Below, in pieces: positions 39,447 to 48,441 of a stretch of DNA of 64,000 nucleotides (positions within the stretch are counted from its first letter, which is position 1; every line of letters begins with the position of its first letter). The stretch is from Phaeodactylibacter sp. GTDB lineage: Bacteria; Bacteroidota; Bacteroidia; Chitinophagales; Saprospiraceae. The notes below the pieces were generated by a model that searched no databases, was not told where the DNA came from, and saw nothing but the letters and a program-made list of their open reading frames with translations. The position numbers and the translations under genes were made by a program. The stretch covers positions 1-64,000 of the forward strand of contig JAGFJE010000433.1 in NCBI GenBank assembly GCA_024103175.1, written 5' to 3'.

Positions 39447-39635
39447 CCCCCTCAGTCCCCCCGATAGCGCCGCAGGTTAAAGTTCTATGTTTTTGGACTG
39501 GAGCGCGGACTTCCAAGTCCGCGAATATGATCGATTAAGCGGGCCTGGAGGCCCGCGCTCCAGTTAGTTTACAATATAAGTTTTCAATCTGCGGCGCTAA
39601 AGGGGGGAGGTTAGCCCCCTCAGTCCCCCCCTCTC
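39399..39635. repeat. C/G-rich GGTTAGCCCCCTCAG repeats
   Basis: Copies of ggttagccccctcagtcccc stand at about 39441 and 39611, with a variant at 39402 inside the end of the upstream gene. They flank the nested palindrome at 39465-39599. The region 39447-39756 has no gene. The repeats are of the dispersed intergenic type, and no function is visible. Confidence 0.7.
39465..39599. repeat. Nested palindromic element inserted in the C/G-rich repeat
   Basis: The outermost arms are 39465-39475 with 39589-39599 (tagcgccgcag, 11 bases, perfect). The next arms are 39497-39507 with 39554-39564 (actggagcgcg, 11 bases, perfect). Inside are two hairpins with 8-base stems, 39505-39522 (gcggacttccaagtccgc) and 39539-39556 (gcgggcctggaggcccgc). 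The design, an outer stem around two hairpins, matches that at 10921-11163. Confidence 0.75.
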
Positions 39636-39756
39636 CTTCGCATAGCTTCGACGAGCGGAGAAAGGGGGAAGGTGGCTGAATGGGGCTGGCGTTATTGGTT
39701 ATTAGAGCATGTTTGGAGGCCACCCTTTGGGCGATAAATTATCCTTTTGAACAAGC

Positions 39757-40374
39757 CTAATCTACGAGAAGCCCAAGGTCTAAAATAAATCCCGGCAGCA
39801 CATTCTCACCATTGAGTTGCTGGTCAAACCCGGTAATAATTTCCTCACTGCCGTCGGCACGGTAGATGTAGGTTTTTTGTTCCTTCGGGTCAATCAGCCA
39901 GGCAAGTGATACGCCGTTGGCCATCCAGATGTCTTTCATTTTGCGTTTCAGGCGGGGCAGGGAATCGGATTGGGAGCGGACTTCGATGATGAAATCGGGG
40001 ACTAAAGGCGGGAAAGTTTTTCGCTGTGCGGGGGTAAGTGGGTTCAGTTTTTCCCAGGAAACCCAGGAGGCGTCCGCCGAGCGGGTGGAGCCATCAGGTA
40101 GGCAGAATCCGGTAGAGGGGCTGAAAGCGCGGCCTTGGCCATCTCGTTTACTGAAATTCCTGAGTTCGGCGAATACTTCGCCTTCGTGATAACCGGAGTC
40201 TAGGTTTACAGGGGGCATGATCCAGATCTTTCCATTGGGCTCCCGCTCAGCCTGTAAATCGGGGTTATTCCGGCAAAACTGTACGAATTCCTCCTGGGTC
40301 AGGGGTTCGGAGAGGCTGATCTCCAGCCCTTCTTCATCGGGTAATGCTATGGTAATACCGGTTGAGCCCGCCAT
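39757..40374 (-). CDS. Uma2-family (DUF820) putative endonuclease
   Basis: A 205-residue protein of the Uma2/DUF820 family with a PD-(D/E)XK nuclease fold. The front has TQEEFVQFCRNNPDLQAERE and GKIWIMPP. The core has RSADASWVSWEKL and PDFIIEVRSQSDSLPRLKRKM, with the metal-binding Asp and Glu-x-x-Ser in place of the usual E-x-K, and the later IDPKEQKTYIYR. Family members occur in many copies in cyanobacteria and Bacteroidota, and their biological role is not settled. The start follows the ATG at 40372-40374. It is flanked by repeats on both sides and stands divergent from the helicase gene. Confidence 0.85.
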   Translation of the reverse strand: MAGSTGITIALPDEEGLEISLSEPLTQEEFVQFCRNNPDLQAEREPNGKIWIMPPVNLDSGYHEGEVFAELRNFSKRDGQGRAFSPSTGFCLPDGSTRSADASWVSWEKLNPLTPAQRKTFPPLVPDFIIEVRSQSDSLPRLKRKMKDIWMANGVSLAWLIDPKEQKTYIYRADGSEEIITGFDQQLNGENVLPGFILDLGLLVD

Positions 40375-40440
40375 GGGTTGTTGATGATTTTGCTTCCCAA
40401 TTTAAGTGTTTTCAGGGGATTGCCAAAAAATGCCGGTTAA

Positions 40441-40475
40441 TAGATCTTCCAGATTTCGGAAATCTGGAAGATCTA
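40441..40475. repeat. Perfect 17-base palindrome
   Basis: The two 17-base arms (tagatcttccagatttc and its complement) are separated by one G, followed by atctttttat. It lies between divergent genes, so it is no obvious terminator. It may be an operator, a repeat element or a DNA cruciform. Confidence 0.8.
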
Positions 40476-40532
40476 ATCTTTTTATCTGCAAGCCAAATTC
40501 CGTAATTTCAGGGTTCAATTACACACCACCCC

Positions 40533-41834
40533 ATGGCGATCGACAAAAAACCGCTGGAACTGAGCCCCGACTTCAAATACGCGCTCGACCGCATCGAAAA
40601 GCAAGGGCGCAACCTGTTCATCACCGGGAGGGCCGGCACCGGCAAGTCCACCCTGCTGCAGCTCTTTCGCAATACGACCCGTAAGAAAACCGTCGTCCTT
40701 GCCCCTACCGGCATAGCCGCCCTCAACGTGAAAGGGCAGACCATCCATTCCTTCTTTGGCTTTCCGCCCCGCCCGCTGGCCCTTTCCGATATCAAGAAGC
40801 GGCGCAACCGGCGATTGTACCAGAATATGGAAGTGCTGGTCATCGACGAAGTGTCTATGGTGCGGGCCGACCTGCTGGACAACATCGACTGGTTCCTGCG
40901 TATCAACCGGGATGTTCCCCTGCCCTTCGGCGGGCTGCAGGTGGTGTTCTTCGGCGACCTGTTCCAACTGCCGCCGGTGGTGGCCAATGACGTGGAGGCC
41001 ATGCGCTTTCAGCTGGAGTACGACTCGCCCTATTTTTTCTCCGCCCGCGTTATGCAGGAGGAGGGTTTTGATATGGAAAAGATGGAGCTGCGCAGGGTCT
41101 ACCGGCAGGAGAACCGCCACTTCCTCCGCCTGCTGGAAGCCGTCCGCCTCAACCGTATCGACTACGACGACCTGGAAGACCTCAACGGCCGCTGCCTGCC
41201 GCAGTTCGAGCCGGAGGATTTCTACATTACCCTCTCCGCCCGCAACGCCACCGTGGACGCCATTAACAATAAAGAATTAGGGCAGATCCCCCTGCCAGAG
41301 AGAATATACCTGGCCGACATCACCGGCGATTTCAACCCCAAGCTCTACCCTACCGACCCGGCCCTGCGGCTCAAGCTCGGCGCCCAGGTCATGTTCCTCA
41401 AGAACGACCCGGACAAGCAGTTCGTCAACGGCACCATCGGCAAGGTGGCGGATATGACGGAGGAGACGATCACGGTGACGATAGAAGAGGAAGGCGGCCA
41501 GCCCCGCCGCATTGAGGTAGGCAAAATGGATTGGGAGATCCTGCGCTACAAACCCAGCCCGACGCAGGCCGATAAGATCGAAACAGAAACCATCGGCACC
41601 TTCCGGCAGTTCCCCGTGAAGCTGGCCTGGGCCATCACCATTCACAAATCCCAGGGTAAGACCTTCGACAAGGCCATCATCGACCTGGGGCGGGGCGCCT
41701 TCGAGCACGGGCAGGCCTATGTGGCCCTCAGCCGCTGCCGCAGCCTGGAAGGCATTGTGCTGCGGCAGCCCATGCGCCTGCAGGACATCATTACCGATGA
41801 GAAGGTGGTGGAGTATTATGAAGCGCATTTTTAG
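40533..41834 (+). CDS. PIF1/RecD-like superfamily 1 DNA helicase
   Basis: A 433-residue ATPase with the helicase motifs in order: Walker A FITGRAGTGKST (about residues 29-40), Ia VVLAPTGIAALNVKG, Walker B VLVIDEVSMV (about 101-110), motif III FFGDLFQLPPV, motif IV region LRRVYRQ, and motifs V/VI TIHKSQGKTFDKAIID and AYVALSRCRSLEG in the last 80 residues. It is close to the PIF1-like helicases of Bacteroidota but shorter than forms with an added HRDC domain. It likely unwinds DNA 5' to 3' in replication or repair. Upstream lies the 17-base palindrome; a cluster of short G/T repeats follows the stop. Confidence 0.9.
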   Translation: MAIDKKPLELSPDFKYALDRIEKQGRNLFITGRAGTGKSTLLQLFRNTTRKKTVVLAPTGIAALNVKGQTIHSFFGFPPRPLALSDIKKRRNRRLYQNMEVLVIDEVSMVRADLLDNIDWFLRINRDVPLPFGGLQVVFFGDLFQLPPVVANDVEAMRFQLEYDSPYFFSARVMQEEGFDMEKMELRRVYRQENRHFLRLLEAVRLNRIDYDDLEDLNGRCLPQFEPEDFYITLSARNATVDAINNKELGQIPLPERIYLADITGDFNPKLYPTDPALRLKLGAQVMFLKNDPDKQFVNGTIGKVADMTEETITVTIEEEGGQPRRIEVGKMDWEILRYKPSPTQADKIETETIGTFRQFPVKLAWAITIHKSQGKTFDKAIIDLGRGAFEHGQAYVALSRCRSLEGIVLRQPMRLQDIITDEKVVEYYEAHF

Positions 41835-41837
41835 CCG

Positions 41838-41882
41838 GTGTTCGGGGTTCGGGGTTCGCTATTCGGGGTTCGGGGTTCGGCC
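41838..41882. repeat. GGGGTTC heptamer repeats
   Basis: The unit ggggttc recurs about five times, interrupted once by gctattc, directly after the helicase stop. Confidence 0.75.
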
Positions 41883-42041
41883 CGCGTCCGCGCCGCCGAA
41901 CTTGGTTGAGCCAGGGCCCCGGTTAAAAATGCCGCGAAAGCACAAATTTGCTCCAAACAGAACCTTTTTGCCTGTTTTTCCGTCAAATATACATGACAGG
42001 CATAAGCTTAAACTTGGTGAAAAACCCATAACAAAAAATAT

Positions 42042-43256
42042 ATGGCACGAAGAGATGCTCCCGGCCCATCGGGATCCAGAAATACGCTGCGGGCTTTTTT
42101 ACTGATCGTCGCTCTCAGCCTTATCGGTATTATTTTGTACAAAAAGTTTATTTCGCCTCCGGGCTACTCCAACGTTCCCAAGGAGCTGCAGATCAACTAC
42201 GTCCCCTCCGACTTCCAGATCAGCATCGATGAAGACGACGCACTGGCCATTCTTTCCAACCCCCAGCGTTACCGGCGGGAATTCAACGACCTGGTGTACG
42301 ACATCAACATGTCTATCCTCTATCACGTGGCCAACCGTATGAACCTCAACCCGGAAGACAAGGCGCAGCTCCAGGACGAATACGAAAAACACCACCCTTA
42401 CCTGCGCAACCTCTACTACCACGATTTTGTGGCATTGAAAGACACCACATCCCAGTTGTATCAGACCTGGTATGATAACGAGGGCTCCAACGCCATCGAT
42501 GTGCTCCGGGAAGTGGCCTCCAAATACACCTGCTTTTTCGTCACCCAGATCATTACCACCCTGGTGCCCACCAAAGGAGGCAGTATTTTCGCCAAAGGGC
42601 AAAGCGTAGACACGCCCTGCGGCGTAGCCATGCAGGAAGCCCTAAACCCCATGATGAAGCGCCTGGAGGAACGGGCCGCCATTGAAGACTTCAGCCGCTC
42701 GCGGGGGCTGCTGCAGGAAAAGGTGGAAAAGGCCATTGCCGAACTGGCCACCATGGAAGTAAGGGATAAAAAGGGGCTGAACAAGCAGCTGCAAACCAGG
42801 GTGCTGGGCTTTGCCGTGTCCTCTTCCGATATAGAAGTCTCGGCCATCAGCATCCTCAAGGTCGGTTTCCGTCTGAATGAATACTTTGACATCAACCTGA
42901 ATGCCAAGCAGGGCATCGTCACCATTACCCTTCCGGAACCCACCATCCTTTCTCATGAAGTATATCCAAAGATCGACAAGCTGGACATCGGCTGGTTGCG
43001 GGAGGTGCAGAGTGTCGACCTCAATAAGAACTTTAACGCACTGCGGGCGGAGTTTCGCCGGGAAGCCCTGGCCAGCGATATTATGGACAAGGCAAGGGCC
43101 AATGCCATCGAATTGATGAACACCATGTTCACACCCGCCGTCAAAGGGTTGAACAACCGGTACAACATCCGGGTGCAGTTCCGGCAAGGAACCGAGGCGC
43201 CGGAATATTATCCGGAAAACGCCCCCTCCACCTATGATAATCAATACCGGGACTGA
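42042..43256 (+). CDS. Membrane-anchored DUF4230-like protein
   Basis: A 404-residue protein with one transmembrane helix near the N-terminus (about residues 16-33, LRAFLLIVALSLIGIILY) and a large soluble part. A helical region (about 60-215) precedes a coiled-coil segment and a C-terminal domain (about 240-385) with VSAISILKVGFRLNEYFDINL, VTITLPEPTILSHEVYPKID and LRAEFRREALASDIMDKA. The latter agrees with the DUF4230 pattern of alternating strands followed by a long helix. Function is unknown; topology suggests the bulk faces the periplasm. It stands alone between the helicase and response regulator genes. The family call is by memory of the pattern and is only moderately certain. Confidence 0.65.
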   Translation: MARRDAPGPSGSRNTLRAFLLIVALSLIGIILYKKFISPPGYSNVPKELQINYVPSDFQISIDEDDALAILSNPQRYRREFNDLVYDINMSILYHVANRMNLNPEDKAQLQDEYEKHHPYLRNLYYHDFVALKDTTSQLYQTWYDNEGSNAIDVLREVASKYTCFFVTQIITTLVPTKGGSIFAKGQSVDTPCGVAMQEALNPMMKRLEERAAIEDFSRSRGLLQEKVEKAIAELATMEVRDKKGLNKQLQTRVLGFAVSSSDIEVSAISILKVGFRLNEYFDINLNAKQGIVTITLPEPTILSHEVYPKIDKLDIGWLREVQSVDLNKNFNALRAEFRREALASDIMDKARANAIELMNTMFTPAVKGLNNRYNIRVQFRQGTEAPEYYPENAPSTYDNQYRD

Positions 43257-43343
43257 AGGAGCTTATCTGAACTAAGTCTAAATTAATTTGTTGAAATCAT
43301 CCCGGATCGCTATTTTCGCAAAGCAACCACTTCACATACACCC

Positions 43344-44012
43344 ATGCGGCCAGTTTCGATCATACTTGCTGACTCCCAATACCTTACCCGATTAGGGCTC
43401 AAACACCTGCTGCGGGGTAAAGAGCAATTTCGGGTAGTTGGAGAAGCCACCAAGGAATCCCAGCTTCTCGAGCGCATTAAAGCCTTTACTCCGCAGGTCG
43501 TCATCCTGGACTACAACCAGCCGGGCAACTTCAGCCACGCCACCGTCGAGAACATCAAGCGGTTAGCTCCTCTGGCCAACATTCTCATTATCAGTGCCGA
43601 CAACAATAAAGAAAATATATACAGTATTCTGGAACTGGGTGTGAACAGCTTTCTGACCAAGGCTTGTGAAGAAGGAGAGATCCTTGACGCCATTAAGGCC
43701 ACAGCCCGGGGAGAGAAGTTTTTCTGCTCGAAGGTTCTGGACTTCCTGCTGGAAAAAAGCTTTTCGAAGAACAACGGCGATGACTCCTGCCATGCCACTC
43801 CCCTCTCTCCCCGCGAAGTCGAGATCGTCCAGTTGATCGCCAGGGGCCTGGTCGCCAAGGAAATTGCCGGCCAGCTCAACCTCAGCCCCCATACGGTTTA
43901 CACCCACCGGAAGAATATCATGAAAAAACTCAAGCTCAACACTGCTTCCGAACTGGTTCTGTACGCCGTCCAAATGGGCTGGGTAGAGAATAGTTGGCCG
44001 TCTCCAGAGTAG
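43344..44012 (+). CDS. NarL/LuxR-family response regulator (orphan)
   Basis: A 222-residue two-domain regulator. The receiver (about 1-125) has the phospho-acceptor Asp 56 in VVILDYNQPG, conserved Ser in IISAD and Lys in FLTKA. Only one of the two usual front acidic residues is present (ADSQYL). The output domain (about 152-217) is a LuxR helix-turn-helix, LSPREVEIVQLIARGLVAKEIA and LSPHTVYTHRKNIMKKL. It should bind DNA as a dimer after phosphorylation. No histidine kinase is encoded in the neighbourhood, so partner and targets are unknown. Confidence 0.92.
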   Translation: MRPVSIILADSQYLTRLGLKHLLRGKEQFRVVGEATKESQLLERIKAFTPQVVILDYNQPGNFSHATVENIKRLAPLANILIISADNNKENIYSILELGVNSFLTKACEEGEILDAIKATARGEKFFCSKVLDFLLEKSFSKNNGDDSCHATPLSPREVEIVQLIARGLVAKEIAGQLNLSPHTVYTHRKNIMKKLKLNTASELVLYAVQMGWVENSWPSPE

Positions 44013-44204
44013 AAAGCCCGTAACGCAATCTTTTTATTGTATTATCCGTTCTACGAATATGTTATGTATTGTGCCACGGCTCAGCAACAAACAGAAGTTG
44101 ACAAACTTGCATAAATTGCTGATTTCATTTACCTTACATGGATTTAAAGCTTGTTTCGGCAAGTTTTGAACTCCATTTCAGGCACGCTAATAAATTGACC
44201 CACA

Positions 44205-46235
44205 ATGAAAAAAATCATTCTGGCGCCTTTTTTCACGCTTCTTATCGGCGCCGTCGCCCACACAGCAAGCCTCTATATCCTTTACGACCCGGCCTGCATG
44301 GACCGCCTGGAATACGTCGCGCTCAATGGTAATGACCAGAGTGAATACATCGTATACCACGTCAATACCAACCCGGGGGTGAAGGTCGTACTGGAAGTGG
44401 GAAATGAGAGTACAGCCCCTTCCCAGGACTTTCAGCCTGCCCAGGTGATCCGGTGCAACAATGCAATGTTCGATGAGAAGTTGGTCAATGCCATCAACAG
44501 CAATATCGACAAAGTATTCATGGTCGTCAGAAGGGGAAATAACCAGTATTACGTTTCTCCGATAGCCTTTGCCGCCCGTTATCTGCGGTCGGAGGATTAT
44601 ATTCTTTATGACTCCCCTAAATACCGCTTTCTGTTTGACACTCGCCTGGGCGCCATTGGAGAAAATATCGCCTATAAAAACCCCAATACGGAGGTTTATT
44701 TCGAAGGCATGCTGGAAAATGAATGTTCGGGAACCTTACTCTTCCGCCAAAAAGCAGAATTTGCCGGCAACCCTCATTCCAATATTGAACTGATACCGGA
44801 AGTGGGTATTGTAGAGGAACGCAGCGGCATTAATGCAACCGACGCCATGCGCAATGTACTGCGCCTCCAGAAGGTGAACGGCAAAAAGCTGGCCCGCTAC
44901 CTGCGGCAATTGTGCCAGGGCATCGACACACCGGAAGAAGAAGAAAACGCCGCCTCCACCCAGCCGGTACAACCCACAGACGAATTTCTCTCGCCTGGCC
45001 CGAGAGTGGAGGCCGTTGCCGCCCGGGGCGGAGCAGATCTTGCAGAAACACTGCCTCCCGGCCAGCCTGCTCCGAATGCCGCCGAATTGCACGAGGTAAA
45101 AAAAGGGGAAACCCTATACCGCATCTCCAAAAAATATAACGTTTCCGTTGAACAGCTCAAAGCCTGGAACAGCAAAGGCAACTCCAACACGATCTACGTG
45201 GGGGAAAAACTACGGGTCTCGCCTCCGGCGACAGAGCGGGCTGCTCCCGTCGAAGGGCAGGCCCAGACATTGGGCGGCCCGTTGGGATTCGAAAAAACCA
45301 CTCCGGCTCCCGCTCCCGCCCCATCGGCGGCAGCTCAGCCCTCTACCCTCTATTCCAGGGGCGCCGGAGGGGGCCAGGAAGCCGACTACCACTATGTCAA
45401 GCGGGGGGAAACCATAGCTTCCATTGCCATGAATTACGGCTATACCGAACAGCGGTTTCGGGAGTTCAACAACCTCAGAAAAAACGACGTGGCCATGATC
45501 GGAATGGCCCTGAAAACTTCTGACTGTGAGTGCCCCACCGGCCAGCCGGCGCCATCGTATGGGGCTACGCCGGCGCCGATGGAACCAGAATATGTACCCC
45601 GCAGTTTTGACGCCGGCCAACCACGAATAACCACCCGGTACTATCAACCCGGTTTTTCCCAACAGCAAGCGGAAGGCGCTACCAGCCGTAGAACAACGGA
45701 AAAGAGCAGCAGCAGCCAGGAAGAGGCATTCTATGAAGATCAATTCTCTCCGAACCGCACCAACTCAGGACAGGAATACCAACACCTGAACACACCTTTA
45801 TTTCTGGACCGAACCAGTACGCCGCCGCCGGCAGGCGCCTCCACCGCCCCCTCCGGGCAGGCAGCCCCGAATACCAACACTTCCCGGGGCCGGGAATATA
45901 GCCCCGAAGGCGACTTTTACAGCATTACCGGCAACAGGATAGAAAATGCCGGCAACGGCGGGGGCTCCGCTAATACGGCCCGCAAAAGCACAGGCCTGAT
46001 CTCCGGCAGTATTTCCAGCCGTTCCCCTCTGGCCGGAGGCGCCGTGCAGGAGTACAGCAACACAGGCCCACGGACAACAGCGCCCAAGGAGCGTAGTTTT
46101 TACGTTGTCAAAGAAGGAGACACCCTCTTTCGCATCGCCCGGATGTACGGAATGTCGGTTGAACGGCTCAGAGAAATCAACAACCTGGGGGCCAATGAAG
46201 TGATCATCCCCTATCAAAAGATCTATCTGAATTAA
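44205..46235 (+). CDS. Exported protein with three LysM domains
   Basis: A 676-residue protein with a signal peptide or membrane anchor at residues 1-20. The first 230 residues form a domain I do not recognise, rich in beta strands. Three LysM peptidoglycan-binding domains follow: about 297-342 (HEVKKGETLYRISKKYNVSV), about 400-440 (YHYVKRGETIASIAMNYGYT) and at the very end, about 630-676 (FYVVKEGDTLFRIARMYGMS). Long Pro/Ala/Thr/Ser-rich linkers separate them. It probably binds the cell wall in the periplasm. Translation of the following CNNM transporter gene begins three bases after its stop, so the two genes form an operon. Confidence 0.88.
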   Translation: MKKIILAPFFTLLIGAVAHTASLYILYDPACMDRLEYVALNGNDQSEYIVYHVNTNPGVKVVLEVGNESTAPSQDFQPAQVIRCNNAMFDEKLVNAINSNIDKVFMVVRRGNNQYYVSPIAFAARYLRSEDYILYDSPKYRFLFDTRLGAIGENIAYKNPNTEVYFEGMLENECSGTLLFRQKAEFAGNPHSNIELIPEVGIVEERSGINATDAMRNVLRLQKVNGKKLARYLRQLCQGIDTPEEEENAASTQPVQPTDEFLSPGPRVEAVAARGGADLAETLPPGQPAPNAAELHEVKKGETLYRISKKYNVSVEQLKAWNSKGNSNTIYVGEKLRVSPPATERAAPVEGQAQTLGGPLGFEKTTPAPAPAPSAAAQPSTLYSRGAGGGQEADYHYVKRGETIASIAMNYGYTEQRFREFNNLRKNDVAMIGMALKTSDCECPTGQPAPSYGATPAPMEPEYVPRSFDAGQPRITTRYYQPGFSQQQAEGATSRRTTEKSSSSQEEAFYEDQFSPNRTNSGQEYQHLNTPLFLDRTSTPPPAGASTAPSGQAAPNTNTSRGREYSPEGDFYSITGNRIENAGNGGGSANTARKSTGLISGSISSRSPLAGGAVQEYSNTGPRTTAPKERSFYVVKEGDTLFRIARMYGMSVERLREINNLGANEVIIPYQKIYLN

Positions 46236-46238
46236 GGA

Positions 46239-47333
46239 ATGGGCTTATTGATCATTTATTTTACGCTCTCCATAGGCTTCTCTTTCCTTTGTTCGGTATG
46301 GGAAGCAGTATTGCTGAGCGTAACTCCTTCATTTGTCGAGATTCAAAACAAGAAGGGCACTCGTTCAGGGAGGCTGCTAAAGCAATTTAAAGACGACATA
46401 GACCGGCCGCTTTCCGCCATCCTGACCCTGAATACCATCGCCCACACGCTGGGCGCTATTGGCGTGGGCGCCCAGGCCGGCCGCATGTATGGAGACAACA
46501 ACCTGGCCATCGCCGGCATGGAAATGCCCTTTTCGGCCGAAGCCTTCATCGGGGCGGCGATGACGCTGGCTATTCTCATCCTGTCAGAGATCATCCCCAA
46601 AACCCTTGGCGCCAACTACTGGGAACAGCTCTCCGGGTTCACCGCCAATGCCATCAACCTCCTCATATACGCCCTTCTTCCTCTGGTCTGGTTGAGCCAG
46701 TTCATTACCAAAAAGATGAAAAAGGACAAGTCCAGGAGTGTTCTGAGCCGGGCTGATTTCACCGCTATGGCCGAGATCGGGGAAAAGGAAGGCATCTTCA
46801 AACGCAACGAATCCAAGATCATTCAAAACCTCCTGCGGTTGAACACCATCCGGGCCAAAGATATCATGACACCCCGGACGGTCGTCAAAGCTGCCGACCA
46901 GGAACAGTCGATCGCCAGTTTCTACCAGGCCAACCAGCAACTGCAGTTTTCCCGTATTCCCGTATATCAAAATACCAAGGACCACATAAACGGGTTCGTG
47001 CTCAAGGACGAAATACTGAGCAACATGATCCACACCAACGGAAACCGCTCCCTGAAAGAGATCATGCGGGACATTATGATCGTCAATGAACAAATGGCCC
47101 TTCCCGACCTGTTCAACCGCCTGATCGAAAAACGGGAACACATCGCCCTGGTCGTCGATGAATTCGGAGGCATGGCCGGCATCATTACCATGGAAGATGT
47201 GATTGAAACCCTTCTCGGCCTGGAAATCGTCGATGAACAGGATAATATCGAAGATATGCAATCCCTGGCGCGCCAGAACTGGGAAAAACGGGCGAGAAAC
47301 CTGGGGCTGATTGATAAGGGGATGAAGGAATGA
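46239..47333 (+). CDS. CNNM/CorC-HlyC family transporter with CBS domains
   Basis: A 364-residue inner-membrane protein. The N-terminal CNNM (DUF21) transmembrane domain spans about 1-160, with three or four helices including IGAAMTLAILILSEIIPKTL. A tandem CBS pair (about 205-330) contains AKDIMTPRTVV, FSRIPVY, INGFVLKDEIL and HIALVVDEFGGMAGIITMEDV. It lacks the C-terminal CorC_HlyC domain of full-length relatives. The family is linked to Mg2+ (and Co2+) export and resistance. It is coupled to the LysM gene (3-base gap). A short run of gaaggaat repeats lies at its end (47321-47357). Confidence 0.88.
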   Translation: MGLLIIYFTLSIGFSFLCSVWEAVLLSVTPSFVEIQNKKGTRSGRLLKQFKDDIDRPLSAILTLNTIAHTLGAIGVGAQAGRMYGDNNLAIAGMEMPFSAEAFIGAAMTLAILILSEIIPKTLGANYWEQLSGFTANAINLLIYALLPLVWLSQFITKKMKKDKSRSVLSRADFTAMAEIGEKEGIFKRNESKIIQNLLRLNTIRAKDIMTPRTVVKAADQEQSIASFYQANQQLQFSRIPVYQNTKDHINGFVLKDEILSNMIHTNGNRSLKEIMRDIMIVNEQMALPDLFNRLIEKREHIALVVDEFGGMAGIITMEDVIETLLGLEIVDEQDNIEDMQSLARQNWEKRARNLGLIDKGMKE

Positions 47334-47365
47334 AGGAAGGAATGAATGAAGGAATGAGTGATTCC

Positions 47366-48307
47366 CTAAAAATCTTTATATACCTCTTCTTTCGGCACCC
47401 GGTTGGGCAGCGGCCCGAAATGGCCCAGTTTCAGTTCGGCCATGCGCCGCCCGGCCTTGGCCCGGTTGGCCAGGGGCTCCCCGTCGAGCCAGGCAGAAAG
47501 GTAGCCCGACCAGAAGGCATCCCCGGCGCCGGTAGTATCTTTGACTTCCACTTTCCTGGCCGGCAGAAAAAGGCGCTCTTCGGCATTCGCCACGAAGCAG
47601 CCTTCACTGCCCATGGTGATACAAGCCTCGGAAGCCCCTAACCCGAGGAAATGATCCGCCGCCGCTTCCGGTTCCTCCAGTTTTGAATTGTAGAGGCGCT
47701 CCCAGTCCACCTCGCTTACTTTCACCAGGGCGCCATAACCACAGTACTGCGCCACTAGTTGCTGCGCCTGTTCCTGATCCCTCCAGATCTTACGCGCGTA
47801 GTTGGCGTCAATACTTAACTGGCACCCTTTCTGGGCGGCCAGCCGGGCGGCGCGCATGATGCTGCTTTGCGCCGGCTCCCGGCTGAGCGCAAAACAGGTG
47901 GTATGGAAAAGCGTGATGTCATCAAAAATACCGGTGGGGAACTGCTCATCAATAATTTCACAATCCGCCCCCCGGTATGCTTCAAAATTGGAGACATTGC
48001 GGGAGCGGGTCACCAGGATCAGCGTGGTGGGCGTATCAATAGAACGCACACTGTGGCAATCTACTCCAATACTTTGCACGTATTTGAGCAGGTAATGCCC
48101 CATATCGTCATTGCCCAGAGCGGCCAGCAGTTTGGCCTTTTTACCCAGGCGGGCCATATTCATGCACATGTTGGCAGGGCTGCCTCCCTGGATACGTTTA
48201 AAATGCTGCACCTCATCCAGGTTTTCGGCAAAATCGGTTGAGATGAAATCAATGAGCAGTTCTCCAACTGCGAGAATGTCATATTTTTTATGGCCCTTAC
48301 CCTCCAT
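47366..48307 (-). CDS. PfkB-family carbohydrate kinase (fructokinase-like)
   Basis: A 313-residue ribokinase/PfkB sugar kinase. The substrate-binding front is AVGELLIDFI and RIQGGSPANMCMNMARLG, and the catalytic segment DTTGAGDAFWSGYLSAWLDG near residue 265 carries the base Asp and the anion hole. It phosphorylates a sugar, most likely fructose or a relative, with ATP. A GTG at 48353-48355 would add 16 residues; the ATG at 48305-48307 stands closer to the conserved fold and is preferred. It lies divergent to glpD, with a GH31 glucosidase gene next, so a small carbohydrate and glycerol region is likely. Confidence 0.87.
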   Translation of the reverse strand: MEGKGHKKYDILAVGELLIDFISTDFAENLDEVQHFKRIQGGSPANMCMNMARLGKKAKLLAALGNDDMGHYLLKYVQSIGVDCHSVRSIDTPTTLILVTRSRNVSNFEAYRGADCEIIDEQFPTGIFDDITLFHTTCFALSREPAQSSIMRAARLAAQKGCQLSIDANYARKIWRDQEQAQQLVAQYCGYGALVKVSEVDWERLYNSKLEEPEAAADHFLGLGASEACITMGSEGCFVANAEERLFLPARKVEVKDTTGAGDAFWSGYLSAWLDGEPLANRAKAGRRMAELKLGHFGPLPNRVPKEEVYKDF

Positions 48308-48362
48308 AGCAAACAATTTTGCGCCTTTAGGTTTATAATTATTGGAGTTACCCACCAGCTTA

Positions 48363-48393
48363 TTGTAATTTTAACACAAAGCGCTTATATTTT
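48363..48393 (+). promoter_or_regulatory. Bacteroidota-type promoter of glpD
   Basis: TTG at 48363-48365 and TATATTTT at 48386-48393, spaced by 20 bases, resemble the TTTG / TAnnTTTG pattern, about 49 bases before the ATG at 48442. Confidence 0.4.
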
Positions 48394-48441
48394 ACCTGCT
48401 GAAAAATAGCAGAATTTTACTCAAAAACAAACTTCGCCCAC

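Noticed and set aside
44013-44204. TTGACA-like box upstream of the LysM gene
   Set aside because: TTGACA is the proteobacterial -35 hexamer, not the Bacteroidota pattern, and no matching -7 element stands at proper distance.
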